Notes under the pieces: model-generated
Database searches by the model: none
What the model was told of the DNA's origin: nothing
What the model saw: the letters and a program-made list of their open reading frames with translations, nothing else
Shown: piece after piece, positions 12,311-24,220 of the stretch
Layout: each line of letters begins with the position of its first letter
Position numbering within the stretch: the first letter of the stretch is position 1
Position numbers and translations under genes: made by a program
DNA from: Lineus longissimus
Taxonomy: Eukaryota; Nemertea; Pilidiophora; Heteronemertea; Lineidae
NCBI RefSeq assembly: GCF_910592395.1
Contig: NC_088309.1
Location: forward strand, 18,168,599 to 18,232,598
Reading direction: 5' to 3'
Length of the DNA: 64,000 bases

Positions 12311-12473
12311 CAGTAGGACCTCTCTATTAAGGACACTCTTGGGACTGACAAGTATATACTGTCCTAAATAGAGAGGCGTCTCGATTAGGGAGGTCAAGTT
12401 GAATAGAAACAACCAATAGGACCAAAATTATTGTCCTTAATAGAGAGGTTGTCCGATAAGGGAGGTTCTACTG
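12311..12473. mobile_element. MITE family A, copy 2
   Basis: Begins CAGTAGGACCTCTCTATTAA and ends GGAGGTTCTACTG, followed by TA. Internal order matches the copy at 9057-9233. It lies 3' of the SOCS-box gene. Sequence from 12474 to 13145, including the probable 3' UTR of that gene, shows no further feature and no clear AATAAA on the minus strand. Confidence 0.85.
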
Positions 12474-13145
12474 TAGTTCCAACATCACCCAAAGACATTA
12501 TAGTTTCAGCATTACCAAAACATTTGCCATGTTCTCTTCGCATAACTTCGATTCGCTTATATATTTTGCTCTTACCAACTACAATAAAATTATATATTTT
12601 GGGATGACCCCAATTAACTACAATGTAAATATTGTACCCTTAAATAGTTGTTCCTAATTGCACTACCCTGCAGATGGATCCAAACTGGGCCCCCCCAAGT
12701 CATTACAAAAATGTAGATGTAGATGGCTCTCAAGCTATTGCACGGTGTTCTTTAACTACTCTTATGTCTTCAAGGCGTCTTTCAAAATACAAATCAAAAA
12801 GGACAATATGGCACTTTATCTATAGGAACACATAGCAATTTGTCCTGACCTAAAATGTTTAACATACAAGAATCCATTTGGGGCCAACTCATTCTGGCTA
12901 ATCTACATATATGTTACTCTAAAAGTCAAATCGCAGCAATGTTTTGTCGAGACCTTAAACACTTCGCTATACAGGAGCATGAAATTTTAAGGTACTCCTG
13001 GTCAAAGTCTGTGACATAACCGGCAGTCACCATCTACTTTACTTGTAGCTGAGCAGTCATCAAACAACCATGGACCTAACAGCCCGGTCTTCGTCCAGGA
13101 CTCATAGCCCTCCATGAGCCAAAGTACTTCAAGCAAGCCAAAAAT

Positions 13146-13240
13146 TCAAGAGATGACACAGTCCTCAGAGCTAACAGGGGAGGACGTCCCGCTACCTTCA
13201 ACAGAAGCTGTACCTTTAGAATCAGTACCATCACCATCAC

Positions 13241-13314
<74 letters not shown>

Positions 13315-16300
13315 CTAACAACATCATCACCAGAATCATCACATTCATAGTCATCGATGTGCCTTCTATTAAACTCACTGTACTTCAGATATTTGGTTAA
13401 ATTGCGTGGAAGATTTAGTGCATCGATTTTCTGAGCGGAGCAAGTACCAATGCCGAGAGCATTGAGAATACTTTTTCGACATATCTGCATCAGAGTTTTA
13501 GGTTCAGCTGCCTTTTTCATAAGCCAAGATATGCGCTCGGGTTTCTCTTCAAGTGGCTCCGGGAAACACGTTTTCTCCCAAAGGAACATAAAGCTCAAAT
13601 CACAACCTGCAGCAATCAGCATACGGGCAATTCTAAAGGACCGTGAATGGAGTAGCGCCACCTGGCATGGAGTAAAGCATTTACCCTTCCGGTCGATATC
13701 ACAGTTACTGCGTATAAGTAATCGCGCCACCTCAATGCGATTGTAGACTGCTGCCTTCAACAGGGGCGAATCTCCTGCTTCGTTAGTGGTATCCGAATTG
13801 GCACCAGCATCGAGGAGGGCTTTTACAGAATCAGGGTAGATGGCAGAATAGCCACGGAAGGCTCTATGATTGATATCTACACCCTTCTCTATGAGTCTTT
13901 TAAAGACGCTGTCTTTTCCTGGCTTTCTTCGCCCAAGCGTAATAGCTGTGACATTATAAATTGTCTGTGCATTGGGATCAGCACCAGCGTTGAGAAGCAT
14001 CTTGGCAATGTCATCAAAGCTACAGTCCAGAGCGTACAGCAACGCAGTGGCCTGCTCTGGTTCGACTCTCTTGTTCACATCTACCCCTTTCTTGAGCAAC
14101 ATGTCGACAATTACAGCATCCTTTTTTCGCACCGCTGCTTCAAGAGGAATCCCCAAAATTCCAGCATTAATGTCGGCGTCATATTGAATCATGAACTCAA
14201 CAAGTTTAGTCATTTTGTTATCGATTGCCCAATAGAGTGCAGACCGTCCATGTTTCGGATTGAATAGATTCAAGTCACAACCATGTTCTAATAGTAATCT
14301 TGCACATTTCTCATGTTCGTTCTGAGTGGCGACAAGAATGGCAGGATCCCCCATGTGGTTGAGGGTATTTGGATCAGCGTCATTTTGAAGAAGTAGTTCA
14401 AGAACTCCCGAGAAGCCTTGAGAAGAAGCTATTATGACGGAAGACAGCCCAAGGGAATTCCTGTGGTTGACGTCTGCATTGTGTTTGATCAAGGTAGTGG
14501 ACACGGCGAAGTTGTCCGAACTGAAAAGGAACAAAAATGAGTTGATGAACACCTCAATTGAATAGAAAACGGTGGTATCTTAAAGCTGACATGCATGCAT
14601 AGAACCCCCAGCAGCCAACTTAAACACAAACGCCTGACAATCAAACAATCAACTGCACTTGAAACATGATAGATACCCAGCGACTGGTCTCAGTTCACAG
14701 CACTAACAACAACTTCATTGATGAGAAATGTCACATACGCGATCTTGTGAAATGAAAAACTGAAAAATAATCACAGTGGGTTCGAACTCAAGACCTGCCT
14801 TCGAGGTCTAAATCTTATTCTCCAACCTAAAGTACATTCTTGTAAATTCTCATGTTTCGTGTGATTTATATCATTTGATGGTCTAGGCGTTTGTGCTTTT
14901 TACTTGGCCACTTGGGGTTTTATGCATGCATGTCAAAGGGTGATTATTTCCTGCAGCAAACCAGGACATATATGATCTAAAGATATAATGGGGAACACAG
15001 TCCAGGGATGAATTATCCAGAGACAGATTACCCTATGGACAAATTATCCGAGGTCATCTTGGGATGGGGTATGCAGAGATGAATTATTATGTTACCGTAC
15101 CATGATTGATGTTTGATGATGATCAGCAACAGACATGTTGGTCTGTGGATAGGCTAGATGGGCAACTTTGGAGACTTTTTAGGCTGATCCATGCCTACAC
15201 TGGTCCCAAATTAACCACTTAAAATGAGATCACCACACTATCTAGGCTTAACTCATAATTTTGAAACATCCACGACTTACGTGACTGCCAGCAGAAGAGG
15301 TGTGTTCCCAGTAACATCAGGTACATCTGGTGAAGCTCCAGCGGACAAGAGGACCTCAACAACACTGATATGGTCTGCAGCAGCAGCATAGTGCAAAGCT
15401 CTCCTTCCCAACATGCCAGTCAGACTCAGCTTTTCAACATCACATTCGCTCTCTATGAGAACTTTGGCAACAGTTGTGTGACCATGTCTCGATGCCAGGA
15501 CTATAGGAGGCTCATTGGTACCATCTACTTCATTCACATCATTGACGCCAGTCAGGAGAATCTGAACACACTCAGAATGTCCGTATTCACAGGCGAGGTG
15601 GAAAGGTAAGCGCTGCGTGATTTTATTGCACAAGTTTGGATCCGCATTTGATTGAACAAGATAGTTCACTACGTTTTCTTGGCCATATCGTGCAGCCAAG
15701 AGAAGGCCAGAGTTCCCATTACAGTCCTGTTCATTGACACCAACACCATTATCGATCATCGCCTGTGCAAACTGCACCAGTCCATATTTGGCAGCCAGAG
15801 TGAATATCCAGAGAAATGTCTCATGTCCTAGACTACGTTTTCCGTCTTGCATTATCTTCAGCAAGTCACTGAGGCTGTTATCTTTGACTGCCTGATATAA
15901 ACTGAAAAGAGACTAATCTTTTAGATTGGAGACATAGTCACATCTCGTCTTCCCATGGTAGAGACTGAGACATTCATATATTTTAAGTTTAAAGTTGGGA
16001 CAAAGTCACATCCCAATGTTTAGGGTCTGACATATTTACATCTTGTCTATCAAGAAACAGAAGAAAAATCAAAGGCTCTTGTTTTTTCGGTTCATCAAAT
16101 TCAACTCACCGATATTTAGTGCTTTCTCCGGTCGGCCTTGGTGTGGATTCTCTTGATGGCAATACTGTTTCACAGGCCGGTGGCAACTTCTTTGAATTGC
16201 TCCCAAGCCGCTCCAATCTGAAAGAAAAGTCAGGTGCAGATCCAGAGATGGTTTTGATGGTCTACCCCCCCCCCAAAAAAAAACCCTGCCTTATTTATCA

Positions 16301-16500
16301 CGTCACACCTGGAGATGGCATCCCGAGGGCAAAAGAAGCGGGAGAACAGACTTGGAGGGAAGGTTGTGGTGGGGTGGTCACACCAAACAGGGGACTGTAG
16401 CCCAACTCGAACCAGCGTTCTACTACTCATGTACCAGGAAGTGAATGTGTAACTAAGGGACAACCACTATACTATCCACACACCTCATTCGTTGATACAT
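13146..16500 (-). CDS. Ankyrin-repeat and SOCS-box (ASB-like) protein
   Basis: Exons on the minus strand: tentative 16500-16484, then 16217-16110, 15901-15281 and 14520-13146, with matching phases and GT-AG borders; 706 residues if the first exon is right. About 14 ankyrin repeats cover roughly residues 70-560 (for example GNTPLLLAVT, ADPNLCNK, GRRALHYAA). A SOCS box follows at about 591-629. Its Elongin-BC box reads TLMQICRKSILNAL, and its Cul5-type box LNLPRNLTKYL keeps LP but not the usual second proline. By family knowledge such proteins are substrate adaptors of Cullin-5/Elongin ubiquitin ligases. Unusually, an acidic tail of about 75 residues follows the box, with about 24 consecutive Asp from a GAT microsatellite (13241-13315). 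The exact ASB subtype is not assigned, and the start exon is the weakest part of the model. Confidence 0.83.
13231..13315. repeat. Coding ATC/GAT trinucleotide microsatellite
   Basis: About 24 uninterrupted ATC units on the plus strand read as GAT (Asp) codons in the minus-strand SOCS-box gene. Interrupted ACC units on one side give the GDGDG stretch. The near absence of synonymous GAC codons in the run suggests recent slippage. The antisense poly-Ser frame is not a gene. Confidence 0.9.
14521..15280. other. Intron 3 of the ASB-like gene
   Basis: The donor ACGTAAGT (minus strand) at 15280 and acceptor CTTTTCAG at 14521 bound it. At about 14770-14825 the minus strand carries AGTTCGAACCC, a B-box-like sequence preceded by tRNA-like spacing, so it may hold an old SINE head. 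Nothing else recognisable. Confidence 0.6.
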
Positions 16501-16853
16501 GATTCTGTATCATTGCATATTCATCATCATCAAGACTCCTTGGACATGGGCATCGTTGAGAGTGTCGCATACAGGCTATAGCCCATCAACAGTCAGCAGT
16601 AATCGGCAGTAAAATAGAGGACAGATAGGAAAACTTCCAACAATCAGTCATGAATGTCTCTATGTACACAGTGTATCTTCTTATTCGTCTTCACGGCCAA
16701 CCTGTTGAGATCAAATATGAGACCGACAATAACGACGATCATCTAGTCTCGCGCATTCAAGAAAATATCGATTCCATCGCAAATGGAAATTGTGTGGAGG
16801 AAAGAAGAGCAATGATTTGATGACAGCGCGAGAAAAAAAGCTATGTTTTGACA
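16501..16853. promoter_or_regulatory. Bidirectional promoter interval between ASB-like gene and MED19
   Basis: The proposed ATG of the ASB-like gene (16500, minus) and the MED19 ATG (16854, plus) are about 350 bp apart in divergent orientation, so both 5' UTRs and promoters must fit here unless further upstream exons exist. Short CpG-containing stretches (CTCGCGCATTC, GACAGCGCG) lie in the middle. I see no convincing TATA box. A small ATG-TTT-TGA upstream frame sits at 16843, just before the MED19 start. Confidence 0.5.
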
Positions 16854-19101
16854 ATGATGAATGTTAACGATTTGAACCGCAGATATGAGCAAAATTCACC
16901 AAAATCAAGCCCTCGAGGGGGCTCAAGATCACCTGCAGTTCAAAGACAAGATACCACTGGAACCCTAAGAACAACAATTAGCTTGGGAAAGATCCCTGCT
17001 GTAATTCACACAGGTCCATTTTACCTGATGAAAGAACCACCAGGTTTGTATCATTACATGCATGGATATATGTACATACTCTACAAATACAGTACTGTCC
17101 AGAAGTAAACACCCGTGTCGCGTTCAAGAGTACAGCCACTTTTACTGAGTGGTTAGGTTTACAGGCGTAACTGCGGCAGTGATCAAAGTGCGTATCTGTA
17201 TGGAATGTGAGGAAGATTCCACCACAGGCTTGTGGAATTGAAAATAAGAGCTCAACATCCCCCAATTGACTGACAAACATCCCCTCCTACTGACAACACA
17301 CGTAAAAGAATGAAAGGTATTCCAGTGTACATTTATGCGATCTCGGTTACCACATTAGCAACAAGGTTACAAAGTCATCGCAAAAGGTTTTTATAAAAAC
17401 TCCAAGTATTCTCAATTTTAGTTAGAATAAATTCCTTGTCTCGATCCATTAATTTGTGAAACGCATTTGGTTTTGTTTACAGATGAGACTGAATTAACAG
17501 GCAGCACAAATCTGATGTCATACAATGGCCTCGAACACTCCTACAACAAATTCTCAGGAAAGAAAGTCAAGGAGGAACTGAGTGCCTTCCTTCCAAATCT
17601 TCCTGGAAATATTGATACCCCAGGCATCCAGGATAACAGGTTTGTGATTAGCAGTTTGTGTTATCGAGTAGCGCTGCAAAGGGTGAACCTCACTCACATC
17701 ACTGGTTGTCTTGTATCAATGCAGTTGATCCTCTGAGAGGGCAGAACAGCAGTTTTCCTCGGAAGTGAGCCCAAATCTGCATGAAAAAACTATGGAAGGG
17801 CATTTGCCCCCTTGCTGAATACTGGCCGGAATTGAGCATCTTACAATTAAACCATTGATCAGTCAATTTCAGTCAATTCTGAAATGTACATTTGCATTCC
17901 AGTTCCTTGCGGTCATTGATTGAGAAGCCACCTATCACAGGCAAGGAGATTCTACCCATCACCGGCGCTGCCCTGACCGGTTTCCGGCTTCATCCAGGAC
18001 CAGTAAGTTGTCACTTGAAACGTACTTCAGAAACTCACATTCCTTCGTATTGAAGCGTAGGTCAGGAAAATTGAAGTCCAGTTATACACAATGCAGTTAC
18101 CATGCATGCAACTTAGCTGAAACTTGGTAAATATAGTACATGTAGTTGTATAACCTTCTGAAATGGCTATCTTCAAGACAGTGGGTTACTACGAATGGCA
18201 GTTGCATCTTTGATCAAAATACAATTGTGTCTTTTTCACTGCAGCTGCCAGAACAGTATCGTTTAATGACACAAGTTCCACAGAAGAAGAAAAAGCACAA
18301 AAAGCAGAAGAAGGAACCTGGTAAGGAGGGGCCGCTGCAGGAAAACCAAGGTATGTATACAGGAGAACCTCCCTAAACGGACACCTCTCTTTTAAAGCAC
18401 ACCCTCTCTATTAAGGACACTAGATTTGGTAACAAATTTTTTGTTTCCATTCCATTTGACCTCTCTAATCAGGACACTTCTCCAGATCAAGGACAGCAAA
18501 TGTTGGTCCCAATGGTGTCCTTAATACAAATAGAGAGGTTCTAATGTACTTATCAATGTTAGCATAGAATTGTTATGTTAGCATGTTTTTATGAAAAAGC
18601 ATGTTTTCCTTTGCAAATTGCTAATTGGTGGCCATCAGCTTGCAACCTTTATCCAGAATAACGTTCCTAATGGGCTAATCAGTACAAGGCTGAGTTATTC
18701 ATTTATTTATTTATTTATCTTTTGTTTCAGACAATGCGAGTGATTCATACGAGAGAAAACACAAGAAACAAAAACGAACTGACGAGGAGAGGGAGAAGCG
18801 GAAAAAGAAAAAAGAAAAGAAGAAGAAAAAGGTATGTTTTGCGTTATCATTGCCCGAATTAAAAACCTTACTAGAGTGGAACCTCCCTTAGCAGACACCT
18901 CTCTATTAAGGACAACGTCTCTACTAAGAACACTAGTGCTGAAAATAGAGCACTGTATTAAGTGAGATGAACAATCAAGGTTTTGGTTCGGTGCGTATAA
19001 TTAATCGAAACTGAAATTTTGTTAAAATGCCTTTTCAGAAACACAGCCCAGATCACACAAGTTCTGCACAGCAAGATACTGCAGCCAAGACAGCATCATG
19101 A
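16854..19101 (+). CDS. MED19: Mediator complex subunit 19
   Basis: Six exons with consistent phases: 16854-17043, 17483-17639, 17903-18002, 18245-18350, 18731-18831, 19039-19101; 238 residues. Diagnostic MED19 landmarks appear in order: GPFYLMKEPP, ELTGSTNLMSYNGLEHSYNK, SGKKVKEELSAFLPNLPG, SLRSLIEKPP, ITGAALTGFRLHPGPLPEQ, then a lysine-rich region and KKKKHSPDHTSS near the C-terminus. MED19 belongs to the Mediator head/middle contact region and links sequence-specific factors to RNA polymerase II in the nucleus. The C-terminal basic run is the usual nuclear/HSPDH signature. The N-terminus is Ser/Pro rich and lacks the long proline tract of the vertebrate protein. Two adjacent ATGs (16854, 16857) are possible starts. 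MITE insertions occupy introns 4 and 5. Confidence 0.95.
18068..18140. mobile_element. Fragment of MITE family B in MED19 intron 3
   Basis: ATACACAATGCAGTTACCAT... AACTTGGTAAATATAGTACA follows the internal order of family B (ATACACAATGC..., AAACTTGGTATTCATAGTAC). Both ends are missing. Confidence 0.4.
18360..18546. mobile_element. MITE family A, copy 3, in MED19 intron 4
   Basis: Starts CAGGAGAACCTCCCTAAACG right after a TA, only nine bases past the exon-4 boundary (donor GTATGTA, then the element). Ends GAGAGGTTCTAATG. The insertion leaves the first seven intron bases intact, so the 5' splice signal survives. Confidence 0.8.
18694..18720. repeat. ATTT tetranucleotide run before MED19 exon 5
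   Basis: ATTTATTTATTTATC immediately precedes CTTTTGTTTCAG, the exon-5 acceptor, and so forms much of its pyrimidine-rich tract. Confidence 0.6.
18872..18962. mobile_element. Partial MITE family A in MED19 intron 5
   Basis: AGTGGAACCTCCCTTAGCAG followed by ACACCTCTCTATTAAGGACA matches one half of the element. The other half is degraded after about 90 bp. It starts about 40 bp downstream of exon 5. Confidence 0.7.
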
Positions 19102-20630
19102 GAGGTTCAAACTGAGAAAAACAAGCAATACCAGATCTTGTGTTCATTCGTGTGGAAGGTCAACCAAAGAGAATTACATCATACATGAAACAGCAGTGAC
19201 TGCGCTTCAGACTGTGCATTTTGAAATTACCCAGGCAACGGGTTGATAAAAAATAATGATGACGATAACCTCATGAGGTTGTTTTTTGTGGAAAATCACA
19301 CGAGTGGTTGTCTTGGCCGCCGGAAACCCACTTGACCGCTCCCACTCAAAAGCAGATGAGTGTCATTTTCTGTTTATCAGAGGCCACTATTATTTACTGG
19401 TAGTTTGATACGCATTATTTAACTGGAATCCTTGCAAATTTCATTCCATTCTACGTAATGGCGGGCGGTTGTGCCAGCATGCAAGATTGGACGAGGTTAT
19501 ACGAGATTTCCAATGGTTACGCATTGGTGAACCTGTATCCATGTTTGAGAATCTTGTCTTCAACATTTGCACATGTCATTATAGTTAAGTACTTGTACAT
19601 ATCATATTTTAGTTGTATATTGTGTGTGTATATAAATACCTAAAGTATTGTTGAAATCTTGTGGTCTTCGCAGTTTATTTGCCTGCTTGTCTAAGACTGT
19701 GTTGTTATTGAGTGCCTATAGTTGGCTTGGATAACAACTCGTTCTAAACATTACAGGTAGACCTTTTGCAATGGGCGACGTCTTTAAACTCTGGACTGAC
19801 CTACTTCCAGTCTATAGTCTGCAGAGACTGTTTGCAGTATGTCTCGCACTGGCCCAATGCAAGACAAGTACTGTTGGTAGAATCTACCCCGGAATGGTTG
19901 GACCTTCAGCAGCATGTCCTCCAGGAATCCCACAAAGATGAACTCTTGCAACCTCGCCCGGCATATACTGGTTCCGTCCACTGCGTACTACTGGCCTGTA
20001 GTAATGCATACTGCTAAATTTTCCCCAAGTTCTATCATTCAACCGCAGTCCCTATAAGTCTGGCTGGTCACACCTGAAAAAACGAGCTGGCACCACGAGA
20101 CTCCACCCAATGCACACCTCTCTAAGATTGGGTAATGCTAGCTATTCTGCAATGAAACTTCCTAAGCCAAGTTGGGATCCAGGCCACCCGGTCTAGACTG
20201 GGTGCGAGCCAGGTGTACAGTACACTTCAAACCCCTCTGGTAGCGAAAGGGCTTGAGGGCATTCTCTGACACAGCCTCAGGGCCTTGCACTTGATACTAG
20301 CAACTTCCATTTTTGCGAGAGGAAAAATCACCGTGCACTGGAGTTTTCTGCCAGATACTAAACTAGAAATAGGACTGGCTACATAAATGGCACGCTGAAA
20401 AACCGACCAATAAGATGTCCGAATGATCAGACTGGATTCTGAGGTTACGAGAGTAAGGTCTGGGAATGGAAGGGCAACTCAATGCAAACTGTAAAAACAC
20501 ACATAAGAGAGGTTTAAAAAGTAGAAAAACTCAGACAAATACTATTACTGTACAACAGTATACAAGGATGTCAGAAACGAAGACATCAGGAATGTGTCTC
20601 CCGCAAGCCAAGACATGACTCCTCATACTC
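19102..20630. other. MED19 3' flank and intergenic sequence
   Basis: The beginning is presumably the MED19 3' UTR. I see no canonical AATAAA, only AT-rich possibilities near 19244-19250 and 19631. The plus-strand frame 19766-20017 has no recognisable domain or splice context. Nothing else can be supported. Confidence 0.4.
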
Positions 20631-20634
20631 GTGA

Positions 20635-21205
20635 TCATAGTCACAACCAGGTCAGACATCCCTTCCAGCTCTAGGATGGGACAGATTTACAAAGCTGTTC
20701 CAATCAGATCGATCACAATCATACCGGGGACAGGACCATCTTTATCAGCAGCCTTGGTGACTTCAGTGCATCGAAACTCATGGTCACCACTAGGTAGGAA
20801 TCCTTTCCAGCTACAGGATGTGACAGATTTACATAGCTTGTTCAATCAGATGGATCACAAAGCACACAAGGGACAGGACCATCACAATCAGCAGCCTTGG
20901 TGACGTCAGTGCATCGAAACTCATGGTCACAACCAGTTTGGAATCATTCCAGCTGCAGGATGTGACAGATTTACATAGCCGGTTCAATCAGATTCATAAT
21001 GAGCTCACCAGGGACAGGACCATCACAATCAGCAGCCTTGGTGACTTCAGTGCATCGAAACTCATGGTCACAACCAGGTTGGAATCCTTTCCAGCTGCAG
21101 AATGTGACAGATTTACATAGCCGGTCCAATCAAATGGATCACAAGCACACCAGATACAGGACCATCACAAGCATCAGTCTTGGTGCATCGGAACCATTGA
21201 CACAA
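20635..21205. repeat. Tandem repeat, about 140-bp unit, about 4 copies
   Basis: The block GCATCGAAACTCATGGTCAC recurs near 20768, 20911 and 21051. Between repeats come GGGACAGGACCATC, CAGCAGCCTTGGTGAC and a GTCACAACCAG-containing segment. Copies differ by small indels. Frames running through it are artefacts of the repeat. Confidence 0.85.
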
Positions 21206-21469
21206 GACTCGAGTCAGTCAAATTAGGGTGTCCGCTTTGCAGCGATATTTACTGTGTCCTTAAGGGTACTTATCCCCTTTTCAAATATTGCACAAAAATG
21301 GACTTCCCTGACTGAAAATGTAACAAACTATTTCCTGTTCCTTGAACAATAGACCTATCTAAGCACACTGACCAAAGTTGCATCGGAAAGACATATCGTC
21401 CTTATCATTGCTGTTCACGGAAAGATTTCATGGATTTAAGTTAGTATTTCCATTTGCCCCAAATTGGTT

Positions 21470-21700
21470 GAGGACAAAGTCAAAACCAGAATGCCAAAGT
21501 CACAACCAGACTACATGAATAAGTTCAAGTTGACAGCTGTCTCCATCAGTCCTTCAAGAGTAAAGAGATGAAATTGGTTGAGGACAAAGTCACAACCGAA
21601 AAGCAAATGTCACAACCAAAATGCCAAAGTCACAACCAGAATACAGGAATAAGTTCAAGTTGACAGCCATTTCCATCGGTCCTTCAAGACTAAAGAGATG
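21470..21700. repeat. Two-copy repeat with GTCACAACC clusters
   Basis: AAATTGGTTGAGGACAAAGTC appears near 21461 and 21569, each followed by CAAAGTCACAACCAGA and AATAAGTTCAAGTTGACAGC. The second copy has gained an extra ATGTCACAACCAAAATGCC unit. The motif links it to the arrays at 20.6 kb and 43-44 kb. Confidence 0.75.
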
Positions 21701-21833
21701 AACAAGAAACGAGTAAGCACCAAATATTATTTATTGTTAAAGTAACGCAGTATAACACTAAAAGGCTTTCACCAATAACATAACTTAAGGTACAAATGAT
21801 ATTGAAGGAGGTGACAATTGGTTACGAGTTATG

Positions 21834-22080
21834 TTTAAAGGCCTACGTTGTTCGTTAAAAAAAAAATTGAATTTGTAATTGAATTTGAAAATTGTCAATT
21901 GCGTAAATACATACTAAATATAAATTTCAGCAATGCCTTTGTATAGACAGATATACAAATACTATGAATACCAAGTTTCAACAAATTTGTATGCATAACA
22001 ACTGCACTACAGCCTTGCGTATTAGTGGAGTTCTATTTAACTGGACCACAAGTAATTACGAACGGTGTACCCCTTTAAAG
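21834..22080. mobile_element. MITE family B, copy 3 (inverted)
   Basis: TTTAAAGGCCTACGTTGTTC at one end and CGAACGGTGTACCCCTTTAA at the other. The interior matches the reverse complement of the 6601-6832 copy. With both ends well preserved it is the best copy for defining the termini. Confidence 0.8.
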
Positions 22081-23497
22081 GGTAAATAGATTGGAACTAC
22101 GTTATTATCTATCAGACGGCGATAAAAGTTACATATTCCTTGTGTTCATGATCTACGCAACTACGAGTACGTGTTCTTGCCTTGATTTCGTTACCGAGAA
22201 GATTAACTAACAAGACTCTAGGGCAAGGAATGATCGCAACTCGAGATGGAATACATAGTGTAGTGCCAAGATGACTCGGGACAGACCAATTTTAAAACAA
22301 CTCATCGATTCCTTCATTTCAATATCCAAATGGGAATAGAATTCAGGGATTTGTTGATTCATGGAGGGAATTTATATGCGCTGTTCTGTATCTTTCCTAT
22401 TTGCTTGATCTGACCAGATTTGTCTGTCCCCTGTTACTTACTGAATGTGCTTGTTAGAATAATCTCGGGAAGTTTCAGCGCACCAGCGAACTTGATAAAC
22501 TTAATGTGAGACAATTTGAATAAGACAATGCAAGTACATGAAGTATCGTATCAAAAAACTACACCGTACTACCAATATGACACAATCATCTTCTATTGGT
22601 GAATAACTATAACGTTTTAGCAGCTATGTGTATGTGAATATCATATGCATAAATATGAATACTTGTAACAACAGCTCATGTCTTTCAACAAAGCACTCTG
22701 TAAATACCTACATGTACAGGATGGTATCAGCTACATTCAATGTCAGGCCCATTTTGTTAGTCACAAAAGCCAAAGGGGTCAATTGCAGCACTGTTCTATA
22801 TATGCTCTGTATTATATTGAAAACTTTACACACATGAAAATATCAGACAACGTCTACTGATAACCCCTTAATTCGAACATTTTATTTTAACCTAAACATG
22901 CTTAATAAATGGAGAAATATCCTTTTGAGATTTTCCTTCCATTTATTCCATTTTTTTCAGATTTTCCTTCCATTTATTTCTGCAAATAGGTGCATTTTCT
23001 AATGATAAATCAATTAAACTTTTAACTTAATTAAAGTTGCTTAATTTTCAAAGTTTAAAGACTTTTTGCATCCTAAAGTTCACGGTTGAACTTCCTATCA
23101 CGAAAAGATCAGGCTAATGAAAGTAAAGGGGTCAACAGTACTCATAGCATACCATACTTGGTATTCAGGAAGAACAAACCTCAGCTTGACATTGAATGTG
23201 ATACTGGAAACCAGGAAATCTTCAGGTAAGTTTAAGTTCAGTGTTTTTCAGCTTAAGTTCAGCCAAATTTCGCCCAAAAAATGCAGCGAAACAAATCTAA
23301 CTGAAATTATCGTTACGATGTTTTCAAATCGCTTTATCAAAACTATGTCAAAGATAAAATTACACAAAACCACAAACTATAATAGTCATGAAAATTTCTC
23401 GCTTACAGAAAATCTTACGCAGCTTGATCCAAGATCTTATTAAAATTATCAAGCTACTCAAACATAATTATTAATGGCAATTCTGTAAAGCTCTACA
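22081..23497. other. Intergenic AT-rich sequence
   Basis: No coding evidence, RNA gene or repeat structure beyond AT-rich homopolymers and a short duplicated TTTTCCTTCCATTTAT near 22930-22978. Confidence 0.4.
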
Positions 23498-23682
23498 CAT
23501 GCTTCCCGAAATTGGTGGCTTGCATTGGAACTAACTTTTTCCCCCTTGTCCGTCATCAAAGGCATTCAAGTGTGTTGGTCAACCATGACTATCTCCTTTG
23601 TCCCTCCATCATAAGGCCTAGTTTCCCCTTATGACATCACTATTTCGGACACTCAGCGCCCCATTTCTGGAAAGGTGTATAG
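23498..23682. repeat. Dispersed repeat R1, copy 2
   Basis: Same sense and near-identical to 3941-4130. Differs mainly by a deletion after CCGTCAT and single-base changes. The two copies lie almost 20 kb apart. Confidence 0.8.
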
Positions 23683-23997
23683 TAGACCTACAATATCTTG
23701 AGCATTTATCGAGGTTCTTACTGAAGGACTCCCTGCGAAAAACCAAAGCAGAAAATTACAAACAAAATGGTGAAATTTACACTCGATGCTTTTTGATACA
23801 TGTGGAGACAAGTGGCAGATATAGGGGGCATGTGAGCATCTCTGTGCATCTTTCTCTCTATCGGAGAGCAATGATTTTTCTGGGGTGTGAAATAAGGAGT
23901 AGTTTTCAATAAAGGTACTCTGGGGTATCATTCAAGTTTTTAAGAGGCCAAGGTGCCAATAGAATAATAATGATAATCTTTATAGATAGCAACACCT

Positions 23998-24006
23998 TAT
24001 TTATTA
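23998..24006 (-). terminator. Possible polyadenylation signal of the CCPG1-like gene
   Basis: On the minus strand CTTATTTATT reads AATAAATAAG, about 870 bp beyond the stop codon at 24873. It is the first canonical hexamer I noticed downstream. No experimental support. Confidence 0.35.
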
Positions 24007-24171
24007 TATGTTGTCCAACGTAGAAGAATGTTATATGTTTTTGTTGTCTTATGGTGGAGCAAGCGAATAAAACTGTTAGATGAAACTAACACGTTAATTA
24101 CAAAAGCAGAAGGTTATAATTAGCACTAAATTTCATTAAGAATCACAGACTGAAGTGTATAATGGCCGAAT

Positions 24172-24220
24172 TGAAAGGTTGTCCTTGTTAGAGAGGTGTC
24201 TGCTAGGGGAGGTTATATTG
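24172..24220. mobile_element. Fragment of MITE family A
   Basis: TTGTCCTTGTTAGAGAGGTG followed by TCTGCTAGGGGAGGTTATAT matches one terminus of the family. It lies in the presumed 3' UTR or flank of the CCPG1-like gene. Confidence 0.55.

Noticed and set aside
13114-13350. Plus-strand poly-Ser frame
   Set aside because: Antisense shadow of the Asp tract in the ASB-like gene.
13450-14267. Plus-strand frames of 70-130 codons across the ankyrin exon
   Set aside because: Antisense to strongly supported ankyrin repeats.
20635-21226. Repeat array first considered as CRISPR-like
   Set aside because: Units are ~140 bp tandem copies, not short repeats with unique spacers, and the genome is a spliced eukaryote.
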